Positions 20,109-28,500 of a DNA stretch of 64,000 nucleotides are shown here, one piece after another (the stretch's first letter is position 1; each line of letters begins with the position of its first letter). The DNA comes from WRAU01 sp964277385 (lineage in GTDB: Bacteria > Pseudomonadota > Alphaproteobacteria > WRAU01 > Hepatincolaceae): positions 1 to 64,000 of the forward strand of contig OZ195520.1 of assembly GCA_964277385.1 (NCBI GenBank). Direction: 5' to 3'. A program made the position numbers and the translations under genes. Under the pieces are notes generated by a model that made no database searches, was not told the origin of the DNA, and saw only the letters and a program-made list of their open reading frames with translations.

Positions 20109-20520
20109 ATTTTATATATCTTGTTAAAATGTCTTTATTATAGATTCTTAATAGATTTGAGTTAAAGCGATATAAAGTAATAATTTATATAAATATAATA
20201 CCAAATTATGAATTATAAGCCCAATTTTTTACAATGAAATATCTTTAAAATATTAAGACCATAATAATAATGATGAAATAAGTAATAAAAGTTTTTACTT
20301 TACATATGTTTTATAATTATTTTTCTATACTAGCATCTATAAAAACATTGATATATTCTTATAGATGTTAGATACTGAAAACAGTACGTTAGTTTTTTTA
20401 TAGACTTTAAATTGTTAAAAAATACAACTCAATATATTACTAACAGAATATTTTAGCATAAAAATTAAGTATATTGTGCATATTATTACAGGATATAATA
20501 TCTATTTAATAATACTAAAG
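20109..20520. other. Gene-free stretch between xseA and adh
   Basis: About 410 AT-rich bases between convergent genes with no credible coding frame. It contains one 9-bp perfect hairpin (arms 20334-20342 and 20359-20367), followed downstream by a short T-run near 20391-20400, which could end xseA transcription late. Nothing else is recognisable. Confidence 0.4.
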
Positions 20521-20547
20521 GAAAAGGGTGTTATATAAAAAACACCC
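20521..20547 (-). terminator. Intrinsic terminator of sdhE-adh operon
   Basis: A 7-bp GC-containing stem (20526-20532 with 20541-20547, GGGTGTT/AACACCC) lies 20 bases past the adh stop on the minus strand and is followed on that strand by ttttccttt. This is a standard rho-independent layout. Confidence 0.8.
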
Positions 20548-20567
20548 TAAGTTATTTTGTAGTTAAT

Positions 20568-21617
20568 TTATGCTTTAATAGATTTCATATCAATTACGAA
20601 TCTGTATTTAACATCAGATTTTATTACACGAGTGTAAGCATCGTTAATATCTTGAATGTTAATTATTTCTACATCTGATACAATATTATGCTTCCCACAA
20701 AAATCTAATAATTCTTGTGTTTCTTTAATACCACCAATAATAGACCCAGCAACTGCCCTTCTTTGCATAAGAAGAGGTACAGAATTTAGCATTCCATCCA
20801 TGCTTCCTAAATGTCCTACTAATACTAAAGTACCGTTTACTTTTAGTGTAGCAACATATGGATTTAGGTCATGACTATAAGGAACGGTATCTATAATTAA
20901 ATCAAATTTTCCTTTTACGGTTTCCATTTGAGAAGAATCTGTAGATATTACAACATCGCTTGCTCCTAATTCTTTAGCATCAGCTTCTTTACCTTTTGAT
21001 CTAGAAAATAAAGTTACATTAGCTCCTAATGCTTTAGCTAGTTTTATTCCCATGTGTCCTAAACCACCTAAACCAATAATTGCTACATTGTTTCCAGCTT
21101 TAATATTCCAATTTCTTAAAGGAGACCACATAGTAATACCAGCACAAAGAATAGGTGCAACTGCTTTAGTATCCAAGTTTTTTGGTACTTTTAGTACAAA
21201 TTTTTCTCGTGAAATTAATTGTTCGGCATATCCACCATAAGTTACAGTACCATCAATACGATCTCTGCTTGTATATGTAGAAGTTGGTCCCTCAATGCAA
21301 TATTGCTCTAAATCGTTTTTACAAGAATTGCAATTTTGACAAGAATCTACCAAACAACCAACAGCAACTAAATCACCTTCTTTGAATTTGCTAACCTTAC
21401 TACCAACTTTAGCTACCGTTCCAACAATTTCATGTCCTGGAACTATTGGATAGATTGATCCACCCCAATCGTTATTTACTTGATGGATATCAGAATGGCA
21501 AATACCACAATACATGACGTTTATAATTACATCATCATCTCTCATTTTCCGTTGTTCAAAATTATGTGGAACTAATTTTCCTTTTGCTTCTAGTGATGCG
21601 TAACTTTTAATACTCAT
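20568..21617 (-). CDS. Zinc-dependent alcohol/aldehyde dehydrogenase (CAD/YahK type)
   Basis: This is a medium-chain, zinc-dependent dehydrogenase that interconverts alcohols and aldehydes with NAD(P). The 349-residue protein has the catalytic zinc ligands Cys37 (CGICHSD) and His61-Glu62 (PGHEIVG), the four-Cys structural zinc loop (CQNCNSCKNDLEQYC) and the nucleotide-binding motif GLGGLGHMGIKLAK near residue 178. The sequence style (SIYPIVPGHEIVG, YGGYAEQ) is that of the cinnamyl-alcohol/YahK group, which prefers NADPH; cofactor and substrate are inference. It begins 31 bases after sdhE in the same direction and ends at a clear terminator. Confidence 0.9.
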   Translation of the reverse strand: MSIKSYASLEAKGKLVPHNFEQRKMRDDDVIINVMYCGICHSDIHQVNNDWGGSIYPIVPGHEIVGTVAKVGSKVSKFKEGDLVAVGCLVDSCQNCNSCKNDLEQYCIEGPTSTYTSRDRIDGTVTYGGYAEQLISREKFVLKVPKNLDTKAVAPILCAGITMWSPLRNWNIKAGNNVAIIGLGGLGHMGIKLAKALGANVTLFSRSKGKEADAKELGASDVVISTDSSQMETVKGKFDLIIDTVPYSHDLNPYVATLKVNGTLVLVGHLGSMDGMLNSVPLLMQRRAVAGSIIGGIKETQELLDFCGKHNIVSDVEIINIQDINDAYTRVIKSDVKYRFVIDMKSIKA

Positions 21618-21648
21618 TTACTTTTTTCTCCATATTTTAGTTAATTTT

Positions 21649-21930
21649 TTATGCTATAACATTTGTTTCTGTTGGTTTAAAAGATTTAACCATCTTCCAA
21701 ACACCATTATCTAAGTGTTTTGGAATTGGTTCTTTAGACATAACCCATTTAAATAAGTCTCCATCTTCTTGAGATAACAAATCTACAAATTGAGATATTT
21801 GCTCTTCTGTCATACTTAATAAATAGTTATCAGCAACGAATCCAAGTAAAATATCTAATTCTTTTAAGCCTCTTCTTTTGGCTCTAACATAAATGGGTTT
21901 TAAATTATCAGGTATTATTTTATTCATCAT
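21649..21930 (-). CDS. sdhE: FAD assembly factor SdhE
   Basis: SdhE (Sdh5, DUF339) promotes covalent attachment of FAD to the succinate dehydrogenase flavoprotein. The 93-residue product shows the family core: YVRAKRRGLKELDILLGFV, which contains the conserved RGxKE motif, then FVDLLSQEDGDLFKWV. The start has two tandem Met codons preceded by an AAGGAG-type ribosome site. It is upstream of the alcohol dehydrogenase and probably cotranscribed with it. The succinate dehydrogenase genes are not in this window. Confidence 0.9.
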   Translation of the reverse strand: MMNKIIPDNLKPIYVRAKRRGLKELDILLGFVADNYLLSMTEEQISQFVDLLSQEDGDLFKWVMSKEPIPKHLDNGVWKMVKSFKPTETNVIA

Positions 21931-22026
21931 TTATTCTCCTTTTTTTAATAAATTTTCAATTTAAAAAGTAGTTGTTTTATTTATAATAAATATATAGAAT
22001 ATACTGACGCCAATGTGGTAATTTTA

Positions 22027-22052
22027 ACACATTACTATCCTTAGTATAGTGT
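22027..22052. promoter_or_regulatory. Imperfect palindrome between divergent sdhE and EamA genes
   Basis: Two 11-base arms (22027-22037 and 22042-22052) match in 9 of 11 positions as an inverted repeat around a 4-base spacer. It is in the divergent intergenic region, 70-100 bases from both starts, where an operator would be expected. No regulator is identified. Confidence 0.3.
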
Positions 22053-22070
22053 AAAAATAAAATAAAGTCT

Positions 22071-22094
22071 CTAAAAATAAATAATTATTTTTAG
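22071..22094. repeat. 10-bp hairpin in the leader of the EamA transporter gene
   Basis: A perfect 10-bp A/T stem (22071-22080 with 22085-22094, 4-base loop) ends 29 bases before the EamA start. The stem is flanked on both sides by agtct. It may be a leader hairpin; function unknown. Confidence 0.35.
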
Positions 22095-22123
22095 TCTCTT
22101 GTTGGGTATTTCAGGAGTTAGTT

Positions 22124-23035
22124 ATGTTGTTAAATCGTTTAAAATTATTTTTATTATTGTGTTCTCCCGCTTTTATTTGGGGAATTTTATTTATTATTGC
22201 TAATAAAGTATTGCTTGAAATTAGCCCTCTATATTTAGCAATATTAAGATATGGTCCAGCTGTTGTTGTTGTTGGAATCGTTTTATATTTTATGGAAGGA
22301 AAATCAGCTTTTAAAATAAATAAAGAGTTATTAATTGTTGCAGGAATCGGTGCATTTTCTATGTTTGGATTTAATATCTTAGTATGGGTTGGAGTTAGCT
22401 TATCTAATGGTATAATTGCAGCTGTTTTTCAGCCAATGATGCCATTAATTGCGGTTCTTATTTCTTTTATATTTTTTAAGCAAAAGTATAATTTATTAAC
22501 TTTTGTTATTATTTTTGTAGCATTTTGTGGAGTATTTTTAGCCTCAAGTAAAGGAGATTTATCTTTTTTATATAGTTCGGATTCTTTAGGGGTTATAATT
22601 ATTTTTATTGGTGTATCTATGGCTACTCTTACAGGAATTTTATCACAAAGGTTTAAAAACTTTTCCATGCTTAGATATACAGTTATTACAAATGGATCAG
22701 GAATGATACTATTTTGTTTTTTAGCTATTTTTGGACATTTTACTGGAATTATTCCATCACCAAGTTTAGAAAATCTTAATAACGTTAAATGGGAATTACT
22801 TTATATACTATTTTTTACAGGCCCTCTACCGTTATTTATATGGTATAAAGGCTTTCAAGTTATTGGTGCTGTTAATGGAATGTTGTTAAACAACCTAGTT
22901 CCTGTTGTTACAATAGTTGGAAGTTTGGTTATAGGATATTCTGTAGGTTCTTTTGAAATTATGGGGTCTTTAGTTATTATAGGAGCTATGGTTTTGCATT
23001 ATTACAATGTTAAAAGAACAACTAAAGTTTTATAA
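22124..23035 (+). CDS. EamA/DMT family transporter
   Basis: This is a drug/metabolite transporter of the EamA type, an inner-membrane carrier with two repeated five-helix halves. The 303-residue protein has about ten hydrophobic segments. The first half contains PAFIWGILFIIANKVL and a conserved FQPMMPLIAVL segment, and the second half contains LLNNLVPVVTIVGSLV at the matching position, which shows the internal duplication. A good ribosome site (cagg) precedes the ATG. The substrate cannot be inferred; in reduced genomes such carriers often import host metabolites. Confidence 0.85.
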   Translation: MLLNRLKLFLLLCSPAFIWGILFIIANKVLLEISPLYLAILRYGPAVVVVGIVLYFMEGKSAFKINKELLIVAGIGAFSMFGFNILVWVGVSLSNGIIAAVFQPMMPLIAVLISFIFFKQKYNLLTFVIIFVAFCGVFLASSKGDLSFLYSSDSLGVIIIFIGVSMATLTGILSQRFKNFSMLRYTVITNGSGMILFCFLAIFGHFTGIIPSPSLENLNNVKWELLYILFFTGPLPLFIWYKGFQVIGAVNGMLLNNLVPVVTIVGSLVIGYSVGSFEIMGSLVIIGAMVLHYYNVKRTTKVL

Positions 23036-23042
23036 TAGTTGG

Positions 23043-23070
23043 TTGTTATTTGTTATATTTCGCGTATAAT
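23043..23070 (+). promoter_or_regulatory. Predicted promoter of pheST
   Basis: TTGTTA (23043-23048) and a perfect TATAAT (23065-23070) are separated by 16 bases, one of the better promoter matches in the window, and end 28 bases before the pheS start. Confidence 0.55.
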
Positions 23071-23098
23071 ACTATTTATATAAATGCGGGGTAAATAA

Positions 23099-24193
23099 GT
23101 GGGTAACATCAATTTAGATCAATATTATCAAAAAATTCAAAACTCTAGCTCTCTTAAAGAGTTAGAGTTAATACATCAAGAATTATTCTCAAAATCAGGT
23201 CATTTTCCTGCACTAATGAAAAATATATCTTCTTTGTCGGTTGAAGAAAAAAAAGCAAAAGGAAAGCTTTTAAATTCAAGAAAAACTGAGTTAATGGAAG
23301 TTTTTTCAAAAAAAACAGAAGAGCTTAAAGAAAAAGAACTAAACGAGAAAATAAAATCAGAATATTTAGATTTAAGCCTTCCAATACAAGGTTTATATCA
23401 AAATGGTATTCATCCGATATCTAATGCAATTGAGCAAATAATTGCAATTTTTGATGCTATGGAGTTTGAAGTGGTTGTTGCTAATGAAATAGAAGAAGAT
23501 TGGTATAATTTTACAGCTCTAAATATACCACTACATCATCCAGCAAGACAAGATCATGATACTTTTTATTTGAATGCAAAGGATAATGATGGTAAAAGAA
23601 AAGTTCTTAGAACTCATACCTCTAATACTCAAATAAGAACAATGATTGCAAGAAAAGATGATTTAGAAAAAGGTAATTCCATAAAGATTATCTCTCCAGG
23701 TAGAACTTATAGAAGCGATAGCGATGCTACTCATTCCCCAATGTTTCATCAGGTTGAAGGTCTTTATATAGATGAAAAAGATAAATTGAGTGTTCCTTTA
23801 TTGAAATCTGTTTTGTCTAATTTCTGTAGTGCTTTTTTTGGAGTAAAGGACATGCAAATGCGTTTTAGACCAAGTTATTTCCCATTTACTTCTCCATCTT
23901 ACGAGGTTGATATGCAATGTGATAAAAGTGGCTCTCAACTTGTATTGGGAAAAGGAGATGATTGGCTAGAAATTCTAGGATCTGGTATTGTGCATCCCAA
24001 TGTTTTAAGATACTGCGGTATTGATTCTAATAAATATGCTGGTTTTGCCTTTGGCGCGGGTATAGAAAGACTTGTAATGCTTAAGTATGGATTTAAAGAT
24101 CTTAGAAGCATGTACAAAGGAGATATTAGATGGTTAAATTATTACAACAGCAATACCGTTAAAACTCCAAGTATTTTTGGTGGGTTAGATTAA
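23099..24193 (+). CDS. pheS: Phenylalanyl-tRNA synthetase alpha subunit
   Basis: PheS carries the catalytic class II aminoacyl-tRNA synthetase core of the alpha2-beta2 enzyme that charges tRNA-Phe. The 364-residue product has an N-terminal coiled coil (residues 1-100), then the class II motifs: motif 2 region SPGRTYRSDSDATHSPMFHQ and motif 3 GFAFGAGIERLVML. It starts with GTG at 23099, preceded at normal spacing by gcgggg; no ATG of the frame lies closer to the family start. pheT follows after 38 bases. Confidence 0.96.
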   Translation: MGNINLDQYYQKIQNSSSLKELELIHQELFSKSGHFPALMKNISSLSVEEKKAKGKLLNSRKTELMEVFSKKTEELKEKELNEKIKSEYLDLSLPIQGLYQNGIHPISNAIEQIIAIFDAMEFEVVVANEIEEDWYNFTALNIPLHHPARQDHDTFYLNAKDNDGKRKVLRTHTSNTQIRTMIARKDDLEKGNSIKIISPGRTYRSDSDATHSPMFHQVEGLYIDEKDKLSVPLLKSVLSNFCSAFFGVKDMQMRFRPSYFPFTSPSYEVDMQCDKSGSQLVLGKGDDWLEILGSGIVHPNVLRYCGIDSNKYAGFAFGAGIERLVMLKYGFKDLRSMYKGDIRWLNYYNSNTVKTPSIFGGLD

Positions 24194-24231
24194 GAATAAA
24201 TCATATAAATATATATAACTAGAGATATAAA

Positions 24232-26631
24232 ATGAAATTCACACTTTCTTGGTTAGCAGATCATTTAGAATTTAATAACTCACTAGATGAAATATTAGAT
24301 TCTTTAATTAAAATGGGCATAGAAGTAGAAGAAGTAGAAGATTATCAGAAGAAATATAAATTTTTTTCTGTTGGATACATTAAATCGGCAGAAAAGCACC
24401 CAGATGCAGACAGATTAAGAGTTTGTAAGGTAGATACTATTGATGGAGAATTACAAATTATTTGTGGTGCTCATAATGCTCATGCTGGTATTTATATAAT
24501 TTATGCTCCTGTTGGTTCTTACATACCAGGTTTAGATGTTATATTAAAACCAGCAAAAATCAGAGGGGTTGATAGTGTTGGTATGATGGTTTCTGAAAGA
24601 GAGCTTTGTTTGTCTGATGAGCATGATGGTATTATTGAGTTTGATAATGGTGTTGTTGGAATGCCTGCTTCTGAAAAATTAGGTTTAGATGATGTAATTA
24701 TGGATGTTTCTGTAACACCTAACAGAGGAGATATGTTAGGAATTAGAGGCATAGCTAAAGATTTAGCAGGTTTTGGTATAGGCAAATTGAAACCTTTAAA
24801 ATTTAAAGAAGTTCGATTAGCCGAAACCAGTAATATAGAAATTAAATTAGATCCGGAGGTATCCAGAAAGTTTTTAGCTACAAAAATTACAGGTCTTAAA
24901 AATATTGAATCTCCTAATTGGTTAAAACAAAAACTTAAAATGATAGGTCAAGAAAGCCGAGGTTCTTTGGTTGATATATCTAATTTTATTTGTTTTGATA
25001 TAAATCAACCTATGCATTGTTATGATTTATCTAAACTACAAAATAAAGCAGAAGATAAGACATCTATATGTGTTGAGTTATCTAAAAATAGTATTAATTA
25101 TACAGCATTAGATGAAAAAGAATATAAATTAAGTGAAATTTCTCCTGTTGTTAAAATTAATAATAAAATTAGTGCAATTGCTGGAATAAAAGGGTCTTTA
25201 GATACTTGTTGTGATGATAATACATCTAGCATTTTGTTAGAATGTGCTCATTTTGATCATAAAGTAGTTGCATTAGCTAAACGTGAGTTAGGTATCAACA
25301 CAGAATCTGCTTATAGGTATGAACGTGAGATTGATGTTAAATCTATGGAGGATGCTTTCAACTATGCTGTTTATTTAATTACTTCTATTTGTGGAGGTAA
25401 AGTAGAAGGTTTAGTTGTAGAAGAACATAAATCTGATAATAAAGTAATTTCTTTTGATTTACCTTATGTTAATCAATTATCTGGTGTATCTTTTAAATCA
25501 GATCAGGTTAGAGAAATTTTAGAAAAGCTAGGATTTGAAGTAAAAATAGACTCTGATAATTTTGAGGTTATTCCACCATCAAGAAGAAATGATATTGATG
25601 AAAAATCTGTAGTAGTTGCAGAAATTATAAGAATGTATGGTGCTGATAATTTACCTAAAATAGAAATATTTAAAAATTCTAGCAATACAAAAAGAGCTTT
25701 TGATTATAACTATGGAAGATATTTAGATTCTAAAAAATATATGGCAAAATTAGGATTACAAGAAGTTGTTGCAATGTCTTTTGTTTCAAAGAAAATTGCT
25801 GATTTATTTGGTATTTATGATGAAGAATTAATTTTGCAAAACCCTATTTCAGAAGATTTGTCGGTTATGAGAAAATCTTTAATACCAAGTTTAATATTTT
25901 TAGCTCAAGATAATATTAATAAATCTTATAGTAATTTAAGACTTTTTGAAGTTGCCAATATTTATGAAAATTCTTCAAGACAAGAAGTTTCAGTAGGAAG
26001 TATATTAGTCGGTAATTCTTTATTAGAAAACTGGCAAAATAAATCAAAATCTTATGATGTTTGGGATATGAAAGCTATTGTATATTCTTTAATTACAGAT
26101 TTAGGATATAATCCTGAGAATATGAGTATTATTCAAGAAAACTTACCAAAGTATTTTCATCCATATAAAAGCGCATCAATTAATATGGGTAAAAAAATTA
26201 TTGGTTATTTTGGAGAGATCCATCCTAAGATATTAGATTCAATGGGAATTAAAACTACAATTATAGCATCTGAAGTTTTTATTAATAGATTACCAGAATT
26301 CAAGTTTAAAGGATTTATAAAACAACCTATTGTTCTTTCTGAATTTACTCCTGTTAAAAGAGATTTTGCATTTATTGTAGAAAAAAATGTTAAAGCAGGA
26401 GAGATTATTAGGTTAGTTAAATCCTTAGATAAAAAATCTGTTGTAGATGTTAATATTTTTGATGTTTATGAAGGAAGCAATATAGAAGAGGGTAAAAAAT
26501 CCATAGCTATAACTGTTACTTTGCAATCTTATGAAAAAACTTTTATTGATGAGGATATTAATGTTATGTCTTTAAAAATAATAGAAATTCTATCAAAAGG
26601 TATTGGCGCTAAAATAAGAGATGCAAAATAG
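24232..26631 (+). CDS. pheT: Phenylalanyl-tRNA synthetase beta subunit
   Basis: PheT is the large, editing and tRNA-binding subunit of phenylalanyl-tRNA synthetase. The 799-residue protein has the N-terminal tRNA-binding OB domain (HPDADRLRVCKVD, IICGAHNA, at residues 55-85), the B3/B4 editing core (VTPNRGDMLGIRGIAKDLA), the B5 domain (PPSRRNDIDEKSVVVAEIIRM is its C-terminal end) and the C-terminal ferredoxin-like anticodon-binding domain (FTPVKRDFAFIVEK). Length is normal. It forms an operon with pheS. Confidence 0.96.
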   Translation: MKFTLSWLADHLEFNNSLDEILDSLIKMGIEVEEVEDYQKKYKFFSVGYIKSAEKHPDADRLRVCKVDTIDGELQIICGAHNAHAGIYIIYAPVGSYIPGLDVILKPAKIRGVDSVGMMVSERELCLSDEHDGIIEFDNGVVGMPASEKLGLDDVIMDVSVTPNRGDMLGIRGIAKDLAGFGIGKLKPLKFKEVRLAETSNIEIKLDPEVSRKFLATKITGLKNIESPNWLKQKLKMIGQESRGSLVDISNFICFDINQPMHCYDLSKLQNKAEDKTSICVELSKNSINYTALDEKEYKLSEISPVVKINNKISAIAGIKGSLDTCCDDNTSSILLECAHFDHKVVALAKRELGINTESAYRYEREIDVKSMEDAFNYAVYLITSICGGKVEGLVVEEHKSDNKVISFDLPYVNQLSGVSFKSDQVREILEKLGFEVKIDSDNFEVIPPSRRNDIDEKSVVVAEIIRMYGADNLPKIEIFKNSSNTKRAFDYNYGRYLDSKKYMAKLGLQEVVAMSFVSKKIADLFGIYDEELILQNPISEDLSVMRKSLIPSLIFLAQDNINKSYSNLRLFEVANIYENSSRQEVSVGSILVGNSLLENWQNKSKSYDVWDMKAIVYSLITDLGYNPENMSIIQENLPKYFHPYKSASINMGKKIIGYFGEIHPKILDSMGIKTTIIASEVFINRLPEFKFKGFIKQPIVLSEFTPVKRDFAFIVEKNVKAGEIIRLVKSLDKKSVVDVNIFDVYEGSNIEEGKKSIAITVTLQSYEKTFIDEDINVMSLKIIEILSKGIGAKIRDAK

Positions 26632-26731
26632 TATGTTTAATTATATATAAAATAAACCTAACTTTTTTATGATGTAATATTTTATTGAAAAATAATAAAT
26701 GGTATCTTAATAATAAAAGATAATCATTATT

Positions 26732-26759
26732 TTAGCCCTTTTAAATTGCTAGGTGTGTT
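26732..26759. repeat. Dispersed palindromic element, copy B
   Basis: This 28-base stretch matches 27316-27346 closely (about 22 of 28 positions) and ends in GCTAGGTGTG. A third related copy lies at 8791-8812 in the opposite orientation. All three are intergenic. Confidence 0.4.
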
Positions 26760-26799
26760 ATTTATATAATTACCAAAAATTAGAAAAAAGGATATATAA

Positions 26800-27207
26800 A
26801 TGAGATTAACTTATAATGTTGTTATCAATTCTTATGTAGATAAAGTTTGGAATTTATTGTCAAACTTAGATAGGCAAGAATCTTTGCTAGAGGGATTAAC
26901 AGTAGAAAAAGAATCTGATAATTCTTATGTTTTTCATTTTGATAAAAATTATAAAACACTATCTTATCATGTTGTTTTATTAGAAAAAGAAGAAAATAAA
27001 AAATTATCTTTTTGTATGAATCTTAATAACATAAAAATTATAAATACTTATTTTTTCTCTAGTAATGGGATAGAAACATATATAAAATATCATATGGATG
27101 TTAAATCTGATAGCTTATTTACAAAAATAATTAAATATCCATTGTTGTTTTTATCTTTTAGAAAAAGAGTAGATTCTTATTTTAAATTACTACAAAAACA
27201 GTGCTAG
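26800..27207 (+). CDS. SRPBCC/START-like domain protein
   Basis: The 135-residue product resembles a small START-like (SRPBCC, polyketide cyclase/coenzyme Q-binding) domain: the opening strand NVVINSYVDKVWNLLSNLD is the typical first strand and helix, and the end is a long C-terminal helix. The superfamily binds hydrophobic ligands; the ligand here is unknown. No signal peptide is present, so it is probably cytoplasmic. A ribosome site (aaaagga) precedes the ATG. It stands alone between pheT and a 680-base gene-free stretch. Assignment rests on overall pattern and not on catalytic residues. Confidence 0.6.
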   Translation: MRLTYNVVINSYVDKVWNLLSNLDRQESLLEGLTVEKESDNSYVFHFDKNYKTLSYHVVLLEKEENKKLSFCMNLNNIKIINTYFFSSNGIETYIKYHMDVKSDSLFTKIIKYPLLFLSFRKRVDSYFKLLQKQC

Positions 27208-27820
27208 CTTAATTAGATAATCCTAGATTTTATATTTTCAAAACCACCCATATCATATAATTAAAGGTAATTATATTAAAAAAATCATTTTACTTATATA
27301 AAATAATATACATCACTCCTAGCTATTTTAAGTTACTAGGTGTATAAATTGATAATATTATATAACTATTTTAAAAACCTCATTATAAAAATAGGTTTGT
27401 TTAGTATATATTGCCAAAATAACAGTTTTGACTCAATAAAAAAATATTTCTATGCAGTTCTTATATTTATCATTTCCATCAAATTTTCTTTTATTGAGTT
27501 ATTGTAATTATCTACTGATGGATCGAACAATTTAAATTTTCTTTAAATTCTAATTGAGAAAAGATTTTCATTTAATAATATTCTATATTTTATTTAAAAT
27601 ATTATTTTAAATGTAAGTATGATCACTAAGTAATTAAGGTGATTTAAAAACAAACAATTATTCATATTTTGTATTGTTTAAATAACATTTATAAATTTTA
27701 TTATAAAATATTGCATCATAAAAAATTTGTTTTTTATCTAATTGCTTTTATTAAAAAATATCAAGAAAATGGAAATATTTTCCTAACTTAAAAGATTATT
27801 TTTACATGATTTTTATTTCT
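27208..27820. other. Gene-free stretch downstream of the SRPBCC gene
   Basis: About 610 very AT-rich bases without a credible coding frame, tRNA or rRNA-like sequence on either strand. It holds one copy of a short dispersed palindrome (27316-27346). It may be a decayed gene too far gone to recognise. Confidence 0.4.
27316..27346. repeat. Dispersed palindromic element, copy C
   Basis: The element reads CACTCCTAG, a 13-base spacer, then CTAGGTGTA, so its ends are an imperfect inverted repeat. Its left half matches the reverse complement of 8791-8812 in 17 of 20 positions, and its right half matches 26732-26759. Confidence 0.4.
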
Positions 27821-27849
27821 AAAAAGAGATTAACTAAATAATAATCTCT
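27821..27849 (-). terminator. Intrinsic terminator of trcR
   Basis: An 8-bp stem (27825-27832 with 27842-27849, AGAGATTA/TAATCTCT) lies 36 bases past the trcR stop on the minus strand and is followed there by ttttt. Confidence 0.7.
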
Positions 27850-27884
27850 CAATAGATAATTTTTGAAATATTAGTTTATTCTTC

Positions 27885-28436
27885 TCAAGCTATTTCTTCT
27901 TTTAAAACTATATTTTCTTGCTTTTTAGAGTTTTCAATTATTTTATAAAGAGAAGATTCTTCGCATAAACCTAAGCTTACAGGGTTTTTAGCAACTAAAT
28001 TTTTATAATTCCAATAAGTTTTAGATCTAATAGTTTTTACAGTATTTGCGGTTGTATTTAGTAATTTTGATATTTGATAGTCATTTATCTCTGGATAATT
28101 TGTAATTATCCATAAAATAGATTCTGGTTTAGCTTTTCTTTTAAACTTACTTTGAGTGGTATTTTTATTAAAAACTTTAGAATAACTATTATATTCTTTG
28201 CTTTCAACATAAACCAATTTTTTAGAAGAATCTTTTTCACATTCTTTTAAATTTTGTTCTTTTAACTCACCAGTAGAGATAGGATCAACAGGTTGAAGAT
28301 ATTTGTTGCTTTCTTCATTAGCTAAGGATTCTATTTCTAAAAGATGCAACCCGCAATAATCAGCAATTTGTTGAAAAGTCAGAGAGGTATTTTTTATTAA
28401 CCAAATTGCTACCGCTTTTGGCATTAATGGTTTCAT
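27885..28436 (-). CDS. trcR: DUF1013 family cell-cycle transcriptional regulator (TrcR-like)
   Basis: The 183-residue protein matches the alphaproteobacterial DUF1013 family, known as TrcR, a cell-cycle transcriptional regulator. The N-terminal segment KPLMPKAVAIWLIKNTSLTF with QIADYCGLH is the family signature, and a second helix-turn-helix-like segment follows (ESILWIITNYPEINDYQISKLL, near residue 125), ending with the conserved NPVSLGLCEE. The middle (residues 50-115) is a divergent, charged linker. The family is largely restricted to Alphaproteobacteria, which supports the taxonomic call. It is monocistronic with its own terminator. Confidence 0.88.
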   Translation of the reverse strand: MKPLMPKAVAIWLIKNTSLTFQQIADYCGLHLLEIESLANEESNKYLQPVDPISTGELKEQNLKECEKDSSKKLVYVESKEYNSYSKVFNKNTTQSKFKRKAKPESILWIITNYPEINDYQISKLLNTTANTVKTIRSKTYWNYKNLVAKNPVSLGLCEESSLYKIIENSKKQENIVLKEEIA

Positions 28437-28500
28437 GTTAAACTCCTTTGATATTACTATATAACCATATTATATATTAGTTATTATGTTAGATGTAAAT

